Assembly: GCA_039698075.1 (NCBI GenBank)
Contig: JBDKTJ010000037.1
Span: 1 to 64,000, forward strand
Source: JAJFVC01 sp039698075
Lineage (GTDB): Bacteria > Planctomycetota > Planctomycetia > Pirellulales > Thermoguttaceae
Length of the DNA stretch: 64,000 nucleotides
Reading direction: 5' to 3'
Shown one piece after another: positions 42,848 through 51,568 of the stretch. Within the stretch, counting starts at the first letter, position 1, and each line of letters opens with the position of its first letter. The notes beneath the pieces are model-generated. The model was not told the origin of the DNA and did no database searches. It saw only the letters and a program-made list of their open reading frames with translations. A program made the position numbers and the translations under genes.

Positions 42848-43600
42848 ATGAAGATTTTTGCAAAAATGTCGCTGGCGATCGTGTTGTCGTTGATGGCGGT
42901 GAACGCGGTCGAGGCTTGTTATTGCGGTGCGGCGCGCTGGTCCGTTTGTCGTCGCGCTTGCTGTTGCGAGTCCGTTGCGTCGCCGTGCACGACGGTGATG
43001 CGGACCTGTCAGAAGGTGGTTTATCAGCCGCGGCAGTACACCTGCTATCGGACTTGCTACGAGCCGGTGTGCGAACAGAAAACCGTGAACGCCGTGCGTT
43101 ACGTGCCGGAGACCCGGTACCGGGCGTGCGTGCAGACGGTTTGCCGACCGGTCTACGAGACGGTGGAGCGGGAGGTCTGCTACACGGTGTGCAGGCCGGT
43201 CACGTCGATGCAGACGGTGCGGGTTTGCTGCGGACAGTGGGAGATTCGGAACGTCGAGTGTTGCGCGCCGAATCCGTGCGATCCGTGCGGGCCGGCGGTC
43301 AAAACGACGCGTTCGTGCCGCGTTTGGACGCCGCAGGTCGTCGAGAAACAAGTGCAATGCGTGCGTTATGTGACCGAGACGGTCAAGAAAAAAGTCCCGT
43401 GCACGGTGTGCCGGATGGTCTCGGAGCAGCGAACGATTCAAGTGCCGTACACGGTGTGCAAGGCTGAAAACTATCAGGCGACCGTTTCGTGCGTGCGCTA
43501 CGTGGCGAAACAAGTGCCCTACACGGTGACGCGGTGCGAGCCGCAGGTGGTGACCACGCAAGTGCCGGTGCAGGTGTGCTGTCCGGCGGCGTGCCCGTGA
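42848..43600 (+). CDS. Cysteine-rich YTV-type cell-wall protein
   Basis: 250 residues. A signal peptide (LAIVLSLMAVNAVEA) precedes a mature chain with about 35 cysteines. It is built from repeats around Tyr-Thr-Val: CYTVCRPV, VPYTVCKAENY and VPYTVTRCEP, with Cys-Arg-Pro-Val elements between. YTV proteins were found in the insoluble cell-wall fraction of Rhodopirellula, where they are thought to be cross-linked through disulfides. GGGAGGAG precedes the ATG, a good promoter lies upstream and a strong terminator downstream, which suggests high expression as a single gene. The family call rests on the repeat and Cys pattern. Confidence 0.85.
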   Translation: MKIFAKMSLAIVLSLMAVNAVEACYCGAARWSVCRRACCCESVASPCTTVMRTCQKVVYQPRQYTCYRTCYEPVCEQKTVNAVRYVPETRYRACVQTVCRPVYETVEREVCYTVCRPVTSMQTVRVCCGQWEIRNVECCAPNPCDPCGPAVKTTRSCRVWTPQVVEKQVQCVRYVTETVKKKVPCTVCRMVSEQRTIQVPYTVCKAENYQATVSCVRYVAKQVPYTVTRCEPQVVTTQVPVQVCCPAACP

Positions 43601-43620
43601 CGTGTTGAGGGATAAGAAAA

Positions 43621-43659
43621 GGCCGCGACCGAGATGAATCGGCCGCGGCCATTTTTTTA
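43621..43659. terminator. Rho-independent terminator between two convergent Cys-rich genes
   Basis: GGCCGCGACCGA pairs with TCGGCCGCGGCC (one mismatch) around a 6-base loop, followed by ATTTTTTTA. On the other strand the stem is preceded by AAAA, giving a shorter T run, so it may serve both genes. Confidence 0.88.
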
Positions 43660-43689
43660 TCGCGTGGTGATTGAGAGTTTTGGGGTTGG

Positions 43690-44328
43690 TTATTGACGCA
43701 CGGCTTTGTGCGGTTTCGGCGAGGCCGGCGTCGGCACGGTTCGCTCGGACTGCGAGACGATCTCTTCTTGCTGTCCGTCGTCGTCGTCGAACACCTGGCC
43801 GCCGCGGACGTTTCGGCTGTATCCGGCCTTGACGCCGCAGGAACGGCATCCGTCGCCGGTGTAGTTGCCGTTGCCGTCGCAGGGATCCCAGCAGTCGGGG
43901 GCATCGCTGTAGAAGTCGCCCCAGTAGCGTTCGCCGCAGGCCGAGCCGCACCAGCAGCGCGGCGAGAACAAGGCGAACAGGCAACTGAGCGGTCCACGAT
44001 GCCAGCAGCGGCCGTAGCAACTGTCGCCGCAGGGATCGGCGCACGGATCGCAGTCGCCGCAGGCTCGGCAGCCCAATCGGCGGCAGGGGCGTCCGTTTCC
44101 GACGTCGCAGCCGCCATCGTCTTCGGCGTAGACTCGGGCGCGTCGCATGGCCAAGCCGGGACGCATCGTCCCGCAAGTTGGGCAGCCGTCGTCACAATCG
44201 CCCTGGCACATCCCGCACCCGCCGCGGGTCATGCAAGGACGGTAGCAAAAAACCGCCTGGAAGATGCCGCAACCGGTGGTGGCCGAGAGCGCACCCCCTA
44301 ATAGGATGAGTAATGCTAGGCGTTTCAC
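43690..44328 (-). CDS. Cysteine-rich lipoprotein
   Basis: 212 residues from a GTG start with AAGGA 9 bases upstream. The signal peptide ends in a lipobox (LSATTGCG), so the protein should be lipidated at Cys20. The mature part has about 30 cysteines in CxxC and CxxxC spacing (CGMCQGDCDDGCPTCG, CRACGDCDPCADPCGDSC) with many Gly and Asp. The C-terminal 40 residues are acidic and Cys-free. It could bind metal or form disulfide links in the envelope, next to the YTV protein it faces. No known domain is recognised. Confidence 0.75.
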   Translation of the reverse strand: MKRLALLILLGGALSATTGCGIFQAVFCYRPCMTRGGCGMCQGDCDDGCPTCGTMRPGLAMRRARVYAEDDGGCDVGNGRPCRRLGCRACGDCDPCADPCGDSCYGRCWHRGPLSCLFALFSPRCWCGSACGERYWGDFYSDAPDCWDPCDGNGNYTGDGCRSCGVKAGYSRNVRGGQVFDDDDGQQEEIVSQSERTVPTPASPKPHKAVRQ

Positions 44329-44576
44329 GATCTATTTTCCTTCGTATTGACGTCGGATACAGACTTTCAACAGCCGTTATCGTCCAAACAACCGGGAGAA
44401 TCGAGAAATTCATTAAAATCAGAAAAGATTTCCCAAAACACCTAAATCCCATGCCTCGGCGGTGATGCGCAGCGTGAGGCGGCGGCGGACGAAATTTCCT
44501 ATTTTGGCGGGTAGAAGGTTGGCGGCCCTGGCGGTTATAATGAAGGGCGTCTCGTTTTTTTGGGGAGAAATACGCC

Positions 44577-45782
44577 GTGTCGCAACGACTTTCGACGGTT
44601 GAGGCCGCCATTGAGGCCATCGCCGCGGGCAAACTGGTCATCGTTCTGGACGCCGAAGACCGGGAGCACGAGGGCGATTTTATTTGTGCGGCTGAAAAGG
44701 TTACGCCGGAGGTGGTCAATTTCATGATTACCTACGGGCGCGGGCAGCTTTGCATGTTGATTCTGCCCGAGGTGGCCGGGCGTTTGGACCTACCGCCGAT
44801 CGTGCAAGACAACACCGCGCCGTTCAAGACGGCGTTCACCGTGCCGATCGATCATGCGAGCGGGCGGACGGGCGTGACCGCGCCGGAGCGGGCCAAGACG
44901 ATTTTGGAGATTCTCAATCCGCAGAGCAAGCCGACGGATTTCGTTCGGCCGGGCCATCTGTTTCCGTTGGTGGCCAAGGAGGGCGGCGTGTTGCGGCGGG
45001 CCGGCCACACCGAGTGCGCCGTCGATCTGGCTCGACTGGCCGGATTGAAACCGGCGGGTGTGCTGATCGAAATCCTTGGCAAAAACGGCGATCGGGCCAC
45101 GCCGGACGAATTGTTCGCCCTGGCCGAGCAGTTTCATCTGGAAATCATCACGATCGAGTCGTTGATTCGTTATCGACGTCGCAGCGAAAAACTCGTTTAC
45201 CGATTGGCCGAGGCCGATCTGCCGACGCGGTTCGGACCGGGCCGGATCATGGCGTATGGGGTGAAGTACGAGGATCAGCAGCCGATCGCCGTCGTGATGG
45301 GCGACCCGGCGTCGCGTCCGGAGCCGTTGGTGCGGTTGCATTCGGCGTGTTTCACCGGCGACCTGCTGGCCTCGTTGCGGTGCGATTGCGGCGACCAGCT
45401 TCAGATGGCCATGCAGATGATCGGCCAAGAGAAGGCGGGCGTGCTGGTCTATCTGCCTCAGGAAGGCCGCGGCATCGGGTTGGTCGAAAAAATCAAGGCC
45501 TATCGGCTTCAAGATCAGGGGCTCGATACGGTCGAGGCGAATCTGGCGTTGGGCCATCAGGCCGACAGCCGCGACTATGGCGTCGGCATTCAGATTCTCA
45601 AGGACTTGGGACTCTCGAAGGTGCGGTTGTTGACGAACAACCCAAAAAAGGTCGACGCCTTCATCTACAGCGGGTTCGATTTGCAGGTGGTCGATCAGGT
45701 GCCGATCGTCGGACCGATCAACGAGCACAACGCCCGCTATCTGGCCGTGAAGCGCGACAAGATGGGGCACAAGCTGCCGTAG
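44577..45782 (+). CDS. ribBA: Bifunctional DHBP synthase / GTP cyclohydrolase II
   Basis: 401 residues from a GTG start with GGGGAG upstream. The RibB half (1-200) shows DAEDREHEGDFICAAEKV and GHLFPLVAKEGGVLRRAGHTE. The RibA half (205-401) shows the zinc site CFTGDLLASLRCDCGDQL and the catalytic EGRGIGL. The protein makes both precursors of riboflavin: dihydroxybutanone phosphate from ribulose 5-phosphate, and the pyrimidine from GTP. Both active sites look complete. TATAAT lies 36 bases before the start, without a clear -35. No FMN riboswitch was recognised in the 248-base gap upstream. Confidence 0.97.
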   Translation: MSQRLSTVEAAIEAIAAGKLVIVLDAEDREHEGDFICAAEKVTPEVVNFMITYGRGQLCMLILPEVAGRLDLPPIVQDNTAPFKTAFTVPIDHASGRTGVTAPERAKTILEILNPQSKPTDFVRPGHLFPLVAKEGGVLRRAGHTECAVDLARLAGLKPAGVLIEILGKNGDRATPDELFALAEQFHLEIITIESLIRYRRRSEKLVYRLAEADLPTRFGPGRIMAYGVKYEDQQPIAVVMGDPASRPEPLVRLHSACFTGDLLASLRCDCGDQLQMAMQMIGQEKAGVLVYLPQEGRGIGLVEKIKAYRLQDQGLDTVEANLALGHQADSRDYGVGIQILKDLGLSKVRLLTNNPKKVDAFIYSGFDLQVVDQVPIVGPINEHNARYLAVKRDKMGHKLP

Positions 45783-45883
45783 AAAAGTTTTTGGTCGTCG
45801 AGCCGTCGTGACTTCAGCAGGACGATGGCTCCAATCATTTCTTGAAGCTCGTCTTTCGTCATTTCGGCAACCGTGGTGCTCAT
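45737..45883 (-). pseudogene. Truncated small antitoxin-like ORF
   Basis: 48 residues: MSTTVAEMTKDELQEMIGAI and then a basic stretch. The first 20 residues resemble a family of short proteins of about 70 residues (TxDELxxLI type) often found beside toxin genes in cyanobacteria and planctomycetes. After that the expected conserved LGDPDEGL-type tail is absent and the frame runs into the end of ribBA on the other strand. A TATAAT and a GGAG precede it, so it may still be expressed. No toxin gene adjoins. Most likely a decayed copy. Confidence 0.4.
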
Positions 45884-46135
45884 GACCGCGTACTCCGCAA
45901 TAGGGAATCGACTGCGTCCAATTATACCACTTTGAGGGCTTGTGGGACAGCATGACCCGAATCGGCGGCAAAGTCTGATCGAACCGCGGTGGTTTTCTTG
46001 GCGGTTTTGCGGCGGCTTTTGGGGCGTGGACGCGATTTGCGGCGTAGAGTTTAGCGGATCGAAAAACCTTCCGCCGTTGGCAGTCTGGCCGCGATCGGCA
46101 CAGACGGCACAATTGGCACAACCTGCCCACCTGCG

Positions 46136-47230
46136 ATGTTCCCGCCGCGACGCTGTTCCGCGATCGTATTGTGCGTGCTCGCGCTGTCGATTTGGACGGC
46201 CGCGGGGGCGCGTGCGCCGGCTTCCAGTCTCGACCCGACGCCGAGGACGACCGAGACGCGCGTCGATTTTGGCTTGCCCAGCGGTCGGTTGGAAAAACAG
46301 TTGTTGGACGATTCGGCGGACGGGCGATTGGATCGGTTTTCGCCGTTGGACGCCGCGTTGGTGGCGGGCGGGATTGCGACGCTGGACGATTTGAATCGTT
46401 ATCGTCAAAAGGCGGCCTCGCTGGTCGAGCGGTTGCGGTGTTCCGAAGAACTTTCCGAAGAGCCGCATCGTCGGGCGGAAACGGTTTTCAATTTTTTGCA
46501 TCGCGAGGTATTTTGCGGCGGATACGATTTGGCGTACACCGATTTGCGTCGCGTGTTGGACGAGGGGCGATTCAATTGCGTCAGCGCGACGGTGTTGTTC
46601 AACTACGTGGCCGAGCAATTGGGGCTTCGGTGCTGCGGTTTGGAGATGCCGGGCCACGCGATGAGCCGCGTTCGTTTGCCCGACGGACCGCTGGACGTGG
46701 AAAACACCTTTGCGCATTGGCAAGAGTTGCCCGGTGCGCCGTCGGCGCCGGTTCCGAAAGGCGCGGCGATCGGTGCGGCGGCCAGCGGCGATCGGTCGAA
46801 GGCGCGCGAGGTCTCGCCGATTCAACTGGCGGCGATGATTTACTACAATCGCGGCGTCGATCTGTTGGCGGCCAAACGATTTGACGAGGCGGCGGCGCTG
46901 AACGCCAAGGCCCTGCGTTTGGACCCGAACAACGCGGTGGCGAAGCAGAACTTTTTGGCGACGTTGAACAACTGGTCGATCGAGTTGGGCAACGCGCGGC
47001 GATTCGGCGAGTCGGTCGCGTTGTTGCGGCAAGGGCTTGCCATGGACCCGCATTTTGCGGCTTTTTCACAGAATTACGTGCACGTGCACCGTCTTTGGGC
47101 CGAGCAGTTGTGCCGGCAAGATCGCGTCGCGGAGGCGGCCGAACTGCTGGCCCGCGCGGCGGCCGAGATGCCCGATCGCGAGGACTTGCGGCGCATCGAG
47201 AGCGACGTGCGCCGGCGTTTGTCGCCATGA
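46136..47230 (+). CDS. Exported transglutaminase-like/TPR protein
   Basis: 364 residues. The signal peptide (AIVLCVLALSIWTAAGA) is followed at about 80-205 by a transglutaminase-like core of the SirB1 type. Its nucleophilic Cys is in RFNCVSATVLFNY, the His in PGHAMSRV and the third residue in DVENTFAHW. The C-terminal half (240-360) has TPR repeats (YYNRGVDLLAAKRFDEAAAL and later AEQLCRQDRVAEAAELLARA). It probably acts in the periplasm, as a protease-like or binding protein. It converges with the Coa1-like gene across 15 bases. Confidence 0.82.
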   Translation: MFPPRRCSAIVLCVLALSIWTAAGARAPASSLDPTPRTTETRVDFGLPSGRLEKQLLDDSADGRLDRFSPLDAALVAGGIATLDDLNRYRQKAASLVERLRCSEELSEEPHRRAETVFNFLHREVFCGGYDLAYTDLRRVLDEGRFNCVSATVLFNYVAEQLGLRCCGLEMPGHAMSRVRLPDGPLDVENTFAHWQELPGAPSAPVPKGAAIGAAASGDRSKAREVSPIQLAAMIYYNRGVDLLAAKRFDEAAALNAKALRLDPNNAVAKQNFLATLNNWSIELGNARRFGESVALLRQGLAMDPHFAAFSQNYVHVHRLWAEQLCRQDRVAEAAELLARAAAEMPDREDLRRIESDVRRRLSP

Positions 47231-47245
47231 CGGACGCGGCAACCG

Positions 47246-47806
47246 TTACTTGGGGGCTTCGTCGGTGGGCGGGGTCATCAGGTTGATGGTTGGCGAGGCG
47301 GCGTCGGGCTTTGATTTTGCGGCCGGCGCTTTGGGCGGCACGTAGGCTGGGGCATCATTTTTGTTGCTGGTCGTATCGGCGATGGCGATTCGACGGCCGT
47401 CGGGCAGAACCACTTCCAACTCGATGGTTTCCCACTGGTCCCTCATCAACCGGGCGTTGACGTGCGCTTTGGCCGGACCATTGGGCCCGACCAGCGGCCA
47501 TCGCAGATCTTGTTCGCTGGCGTCCCAACGAGCGTTGGGGGCGGGCCAACTGCCGATGGCGACGGATTGGCCCAAGGCCTTTTGGACCCGGGAGTCGGCC
47601 TGGATTTTTTCCATGGAGGCGAGAAACAGGGGCGAGTGATAGGCGCGCCAGAAAAGGGCCCAGTAGATGAGGCCGCCGCCGACGACAAGCACGGTCACCA
47701 ACACGGTGAACGAAAACCAGGGCCAGTTCCGCGACCACCAGCTACGAGAGGGGTGTTTGCGGCTCATTCGTTTCAAGGCTTGTCTTTCGACCTCTCCGAG
47801 TTTCAT
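47246..47806 (-). CDS. Coa1-like membrane protein
   Basis: 186 residues. One membrane segment (FSFTVLVTVLVVGGGLIYWAL) near residues 30-50 is followed by an extracytoplasmic domain resembling Coa1/Tim21: an initial helix IQADSRVQKALGQSVAIG, then beta strands ending VVLPDGRRIAI. Coa1 helps cytochrome oxidase assembly in mitochondria; in bacteria these proteins are uncharacterised. The tail is Pro/Lys/Ala-rich. The ATG at 47806 overlaps the stop of the small gene upstream (ATGA). Confidence 0.7.
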   Translation of the reverse strand: MKLGEVERQALKRMSRKHPSRSWWSRNWPWFSFTVLVTVLVVGGGLIYWALFWRAYHSPLFLASMEKIQADSRVQKALGQSVAIGSWPAPNARWDASEQDLRWPLVGPNGPAKAHVNARLMRDQWETIELEVVLPDGRRIAIADTTSNKNDAPAYVPPKAPAAKSKPDAASPTINLMTPPTDEAPK

Positions 47807-48018
47807 GATGGCGGCTCCCATTTGAAAAATTCCGGATCGATGTCGTGCCAGCCGGCGTCGGGACCGTCGAATTGCACCAGGGCGCGGCCGTTTTGGTTTA
47901 TGGCCACCACCCGGCCCGGGGTGTTTGCCCAGCGAGCCAACTCCGGTCGATTGGCGTCGACGACGATGCGGCGGCCCGCGAATTGCTGTTTCAGACGCTC
48001 AACGGTATCAGGCAGCAT
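47803..48018 (-). CDS. Small protein of unknown function, coupled to the Coa1-like gene
   Basis: 71 residues, no signal or membrane segment: LKQQFAGRRIVVDANRPELA, then GRVVAINQNGRALVQFDGPD and a Trp-rich acidic end. The central part looks like a short beta-barrel of the KOW/SH3 kind (inference). It ends in an ATGA overlap with the Coa1-like gene, supporting a real gene pair. ATG at 48018 is chosen because upstream residues in the frame are not protein-like. Confidence 0.68.
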   Translation of the reverse strand: MLPDTVERLKQQFAGRRIVVDANRPELARWANTPGRVVAINQNGRALVQFDGPDAGWHDIDPEFFKWEPPS

Positions 48019-48237
48019 GAAAGGAGGCGCCCCCTGCGGCAAGTAAGACGGAAGAATCGCAATAGTATCGCGTTTTTCGACGGACGACAATCCCGGAACC
48101 AGATGGGGGGGCGGCTGACGTGCGCGATGGAAGTTTGGGGCGTGGGAGCGTGGTAGAATAGAAAAAGTCGAACCATTGTCCGACAACGGGAAATACGCCA
48201 GGTTGATCTTCTTGATTTTGACGGAAAGAGACGTTCC

Positions 48238-50304
48238 ATGAGCGACGAGGGTCAAGAACCGAATTCCAGCCGCCGAGACCGCAACGCATCGGGCCCCAAC
48301 CGCAATCTGATTTGGTATTTGTTGGCCACCGGCGTGATCGCGTTGTTTTTAATGAGCGTGTTGGAGGGCAATGGCCAGGTGGAGCTGCGCTACATGGACC
48401 TGGTCAAGCTGATCGAGCAGGGCGAGCCGGCGAATCATCCGAAGGCCGCCATCGACGTGCGCGAGTCGATCGCGGGCAAGGACGAGACGGTTCGCTACTC
48501 GAAGCTCGACAAGATCAAGATCGGGCCGCATGAAATCACCGGCACGGTCGCCCGCCAGGTGGTCTCGCCGGGGGCGGAGTTCGGCAAGCTGGAGCCGAAC
48601 GTCGAGTTCCACACGCCGAGAGTCGGGCTGGAAAACGACAACAACGATCTGTTCAACTTATTGAAGAAAAACGGATTTCAAGACGTCAGCGCGGAACGGG
48701 CGCCGAGCGGCTGGAAAAGCCTGATGCCGATGTTTCTGCTGACGGCGATGCTGATCGTGATTTTTTTCATCATGATGCGGCGGCTGGGCGGCGCGGGCTC
48801 GGCGATGGCGTTCGGACGCAGCCGCGGCAAGTTGATCGCCCAGGAGGACGTCGGCGTGACGTACAACGACGTGGCCGGCATCGACGAGGCCGTCGACGAG
48901 CTGCGTGAAGTGGTCGATTTCCTCCGCACGCCCGAAAAATATCAGGTTCTCGGCGGCCGGATTCCGAAGGGCGTTCTGCTGGTCGGACCACCGGGCACCG
49001 GCAAGACGCTGTTGGCCAAAGCGATCGCGGGCGAGGCGGGCGTGCCGTTTTTCAGCCTGTCCGGCTCCGATTTCGTCGAGATGTTCGTCGGCGTCGGCGC
49101 CGCGCGGGTGCGCGACATGTTCCAACAGGCGCAGACGAAAGCGCCGTGCATCGTGTTCATCGACGAGTTGGACGCGCTGGGCAAAACGCGCGGCAGCAGC
49201 GTCGTCGGCGGGCATGACGAACGCGAGCAGACGCTCAACGCCTTGCTGGTCGAGATGGACGGGTTCAGCTCCAACAGCGGCGTGATCGTGATGGCCGCCA
49301 CGAACCGGCCCGAAACGCTCGATCCGGCGTTGCTGCGGCCCGGTCGGTTCGATCGCCACGTGTCGGTCGATCGGCCGGACGTGAAGGGGCGCGAGCAGAT
49401 TTTGAAGGTCCACATCGGCAAGGTGAAGTTGGACGAGTCGGTCAACCTGAAGGAAATCGCCCGGATCACGCCGGGGTTTGTCGGCGCGGACTTGGCCAAT
49501 TTGGTCAACGAGGCGGCGTTGCTGGCCGCGCGTCGCAATAAGAAGGCCGTCACGATGCTGGAGTTCAACGAAGGCGTCGAGCGGGTGGTCGCGGGCCTGG
49601 AGAAACGCCAGCGCGTGATGAATCCCGAGGAAAAACAACGCACGGCCTATCACGAGAGCGGCCACGCGCTGGTCGCGTACAGTTTGCCGAACGCCGATCC
49701 GGTGCACAAAGTGTCGATCATTCCGCGAGGCCCCACGGCGCTGGGCTACACGATGTTTCGGCCCGAGGGCGATCGCTACACCACGACGCAATTGGAGTTG
49801 GAGAGCCGCATCCAATCGCTGCTGGCCGGCACGGTCGCCGAGGAGATGATTTTCAGCGACGTGGCCACCGGCGCGCAGAACGATTTGGAGCGGGCCACGG
49901 AAATCGCCCGAAGCATGGTCATGGAGTTCGGCATGAGCCGGCTGGGACGGATCAACTTCCGCGAGCGTTCGCGTTCGCTGTATCTGGCCGTCGGCGACGA
50001 TCTGAACGGTCGGAATTACAGCGAGCAGACCGCCCGGGAAATCGACCTGGAGATCAAGCGCATTCTGGAGGAGTCGCTCGAAAAGGTGCGGCACGTGTTG
50101 GCGACGCGACGCAAGGCGTTGGTCGCGCTGGCCGAACGGCTGGTCGAAAAGGAATCGATCGACACCGTGGAGCTGCGGACGATCATCGAGGAGAACTCGC
50201 CCAGCGCGATATTGTCGCCCGGCACCGCCGAAGCGGTCTCGCGTCGCAAGGACGACGAACCGCCGGCGTCGGTCAACTTGAAGACCGTTGAGGGCGGTTC
50301 CTGA
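48238..50304 (+). CDS. ftsH: ATP-dependent zinc metalloprotease FtsH
   Basis: 688 residues. Two membrane segments (about 25-42 and 160-180) flank a periplasmic loop. The AAA domain has Walker A GPPGTGKT at 250-257, Walker B CIVFIDELDALG, the pore motif MFVGVGAARVRD and the SRH region TNRPETLDPALLRPGRFD. The zinc site HESGH is at 472-476. FtsH degrades membrane and regulatory proteins at the inner membrane. The glycosyltransferase gene begins one base after its stop, so they are cotranscribed. The N-terminus is longer and more hydrophilic than in E. coli. Confidence 0.98.
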   Translation: MSDEGQEPNSSRRDRNASGPNRNLIWYLLATGVIALFLMSVLEGNGQVELRYMDLVKLIEQGEPANHPKAAIDVRESIAGKDETVRYSKLDKIKIGPHEITGTVARQVVSPGAEFGKLEPNVEFHTPRVGLENDNNDLFNLLKKNGFQDVSAERAPSGWKSLMPMFLLTAMLIVIFFIMMRRLGGAGSAMAFGRSRGKLIAQEDVGVTYNDVAGIDEAVDELREVVDFLRTPEKYQVLGGRIPKGVLLVGPPGTGKTLLAKAIAGEAGVPFFSLSGSDFVEMFVGVGAARVRDMFQQAQTKAPCIVFIDELDALGKTRGSSVVGGHDEREQTLNALLVEMDGFSSNSGVIVMAATNRPETLDPALLRPGRFDRHVSVDRPDVKGREQILKVHIGKVKLDESVNLKEIARITPGFVGADLANLVNEAALLAARRNKKAVTMLEFNEGVERVVAGLEKRQRVMNPEEKQRTAYHESGHALVAYSLPNADPVHKVSIIPRGPTALGYTMFRPEGDRYTTTQLELESRIQSLLAGTVAEEMIFSDVATGAQNDLERATEIARSMVMEFGMSRLGRINFRERSRSLYLAVGDDLNGRNYSEQTAREIDLEIKRILEESLEKVRHVLATRRKALVALAERLVEKESIDTVELRTIIEENSPSAILSPGTAEAVSRRKDDEPPASVNLKTVEGGS

Positions 50305-50305
50305 C

Positions 50306-51538
50306 ATGAAACGGATCCTCGCGTCGTCGTGGCTGTTGTTTTTCGCATGTTTCTTGGGGCTGGGCCTGTTTTGGAGCCTGACGCCGGAATCGCGAAGGCC
50401 GCCGGCGTGGGGCGACTACGCCGGTTTCTATCAGCCGGCCGCTCAGAAATTGCTGGACGGACGCGGCATTCACGGGCTGACGTATCCGCCGGGCGAGCCC
50501 GCGTTCTTGGCCGTCGCGTATTTTTGCGCCGACAAAATCGGCACGGCCCGCGACGGGGTCGTCGTGTGGATGCAGGCGTTGTGTCATGCGATTTGCGCGG
50601 CGCTGGTCGCGGCGTTGTCGGCCACATTGGTCGGACGGCGAACATCGGTGTTGGCCGGCTGGGCCTGGGCCGTGTATCCGCCCGCGGTGTGGATGGTCGG
50701 ATTGCCGGGCAGCAGCGAGTTGCCGTTCATGGCGTTGCTGCTCGGGTCGGTGTGGTGGTTTTGGACCGCCGTTCGGCAGGAAGAAAAGATTTCGGCGTGG
50801 CGGCTGTTCGGCTCGGGCGTGTGTCTTGGGTTGGCGATGTTGTTTCGACCGATCGCGTTGCCGCTGCCGGTGGTGATGGCGTTTTTTCTGTTGTTGCGGG
50901 CGCGGCGTCCGATCGTGCGGCGTTTCGTTTGGCCCGCCGGCGTTTTTCTTTTTGCGGTGTTTTTGACCGTCTTGCCTTGGGAAGGCTGGGTGTACGCCAA
51001 ACACGGCAAGATCATTCCGTTGAGCTCGAACGGGCCGGCCAGCATCGCCGACGGATTGGCGTTCGCCACGACGCGCCAAGGCGACGTGGTGTTGCCGGTG
51101 TCGCCGGAGGTTCAGTCCATCATGGTCGATCTGCGCCGTCAGGACATCGACCGCAAGCTGCAAACCAACGCGGACATCGGGGCGTGGGTCCGGCGGCAAC
51201 TGACCGACCATCCGAAGGCGATGATGCAGATTTTCGGGATGAAGGTGTTGCGGTGCTGGTACGGCACCGATTCGCATCGTCACGAGTCGCGCGTGCTGCT
51301 GGTCAATCTGGTTTATGTCGGATTGTCGCTGATCGGCATGGGGATCGCTTGTCGCCGAAGCTCGTCCAACCGATGGCTGGCCTTGCTGGTCGTGTTGCTG
51401 GTGTTGTGCAACTGGGGCATGGCGAGCCTGGTGTTGCCGATCGCTCGATACATGGTTCCGGTCATGCCGCTGCTGGCGATCTGGATTCCGGCCCTCTTCG
51501 GCGTCCAAGAAGAAACGGCCGCCGCGACGGCTTCTTGA
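50306..51538 (+). CDS. GT-C-type membrane glycosyltransferase
   Basis: 410 residues with about ten membrane segments. After the first helix comes WGDYAGFYQPAAQKLLDGRG, holding the acidic residue that GT-C (ArnT/PMT, family 39-like) enzymes use, then LTYPPGEPAFL. These transfer sugars from polyprenyl-phosphate carriers to proteins or lipids at the outer face of the inner membrane. Acceptor and sugar are unknown. It follows ftsH with one base between and converges with the XylR-type regulator gene 30 bases away. Confidence 0.85.
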   Translation: MKRILASSWLLFFACFLGLGLFWSLTPESRRPPAWGDYAGFYQPAAQKLLDGRGIHGLTYPPGEPAFLAVAYFCADKIGTARDGVVVWMQALCHAICAALVAALSATLVGRRTSVLAGWAWAVYPPAVWMVGLPGSSELPFMALLLGSVWWFWTAVRQEEKISAWRLFGSGVCLGLAMLFRPIALPLPVVMAFFLLLRARRPIVRRFVWPAGVFLFAVFLTVLPWEGWVYAKHGKIIPLSSNGPASIADGLAFATTRQGDVVLPVSPEVQSIMVDLRRQDIDRKLQTNADIGAWVRRQLTDHPKAMMQIFGMKVLRCWYGTDSHRHESRVLLVNLVYVGLSLIGMGIACRRSSSNRWLALLVVLLVLCNWGMASLVLPIARYMVPVMPLLAIWIPALFGVQEETAAATAS

Positions 51539-51568
51539 CCCGAGGCGAATGCTCTCACGGTTGTGCTG

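Noticed and set aside
44329..44576. Possible FMN riboswitch before ribBA
   Set aside because: The gap contains GGCGGTGATGCGCAGC-like pieces, but the conserved FMN-aptamer segments and their pairing were not found.
48658..50307. 549-residue minus-strand ORF
   Set aside because: Antisense to ftsH; no recognisable domain.
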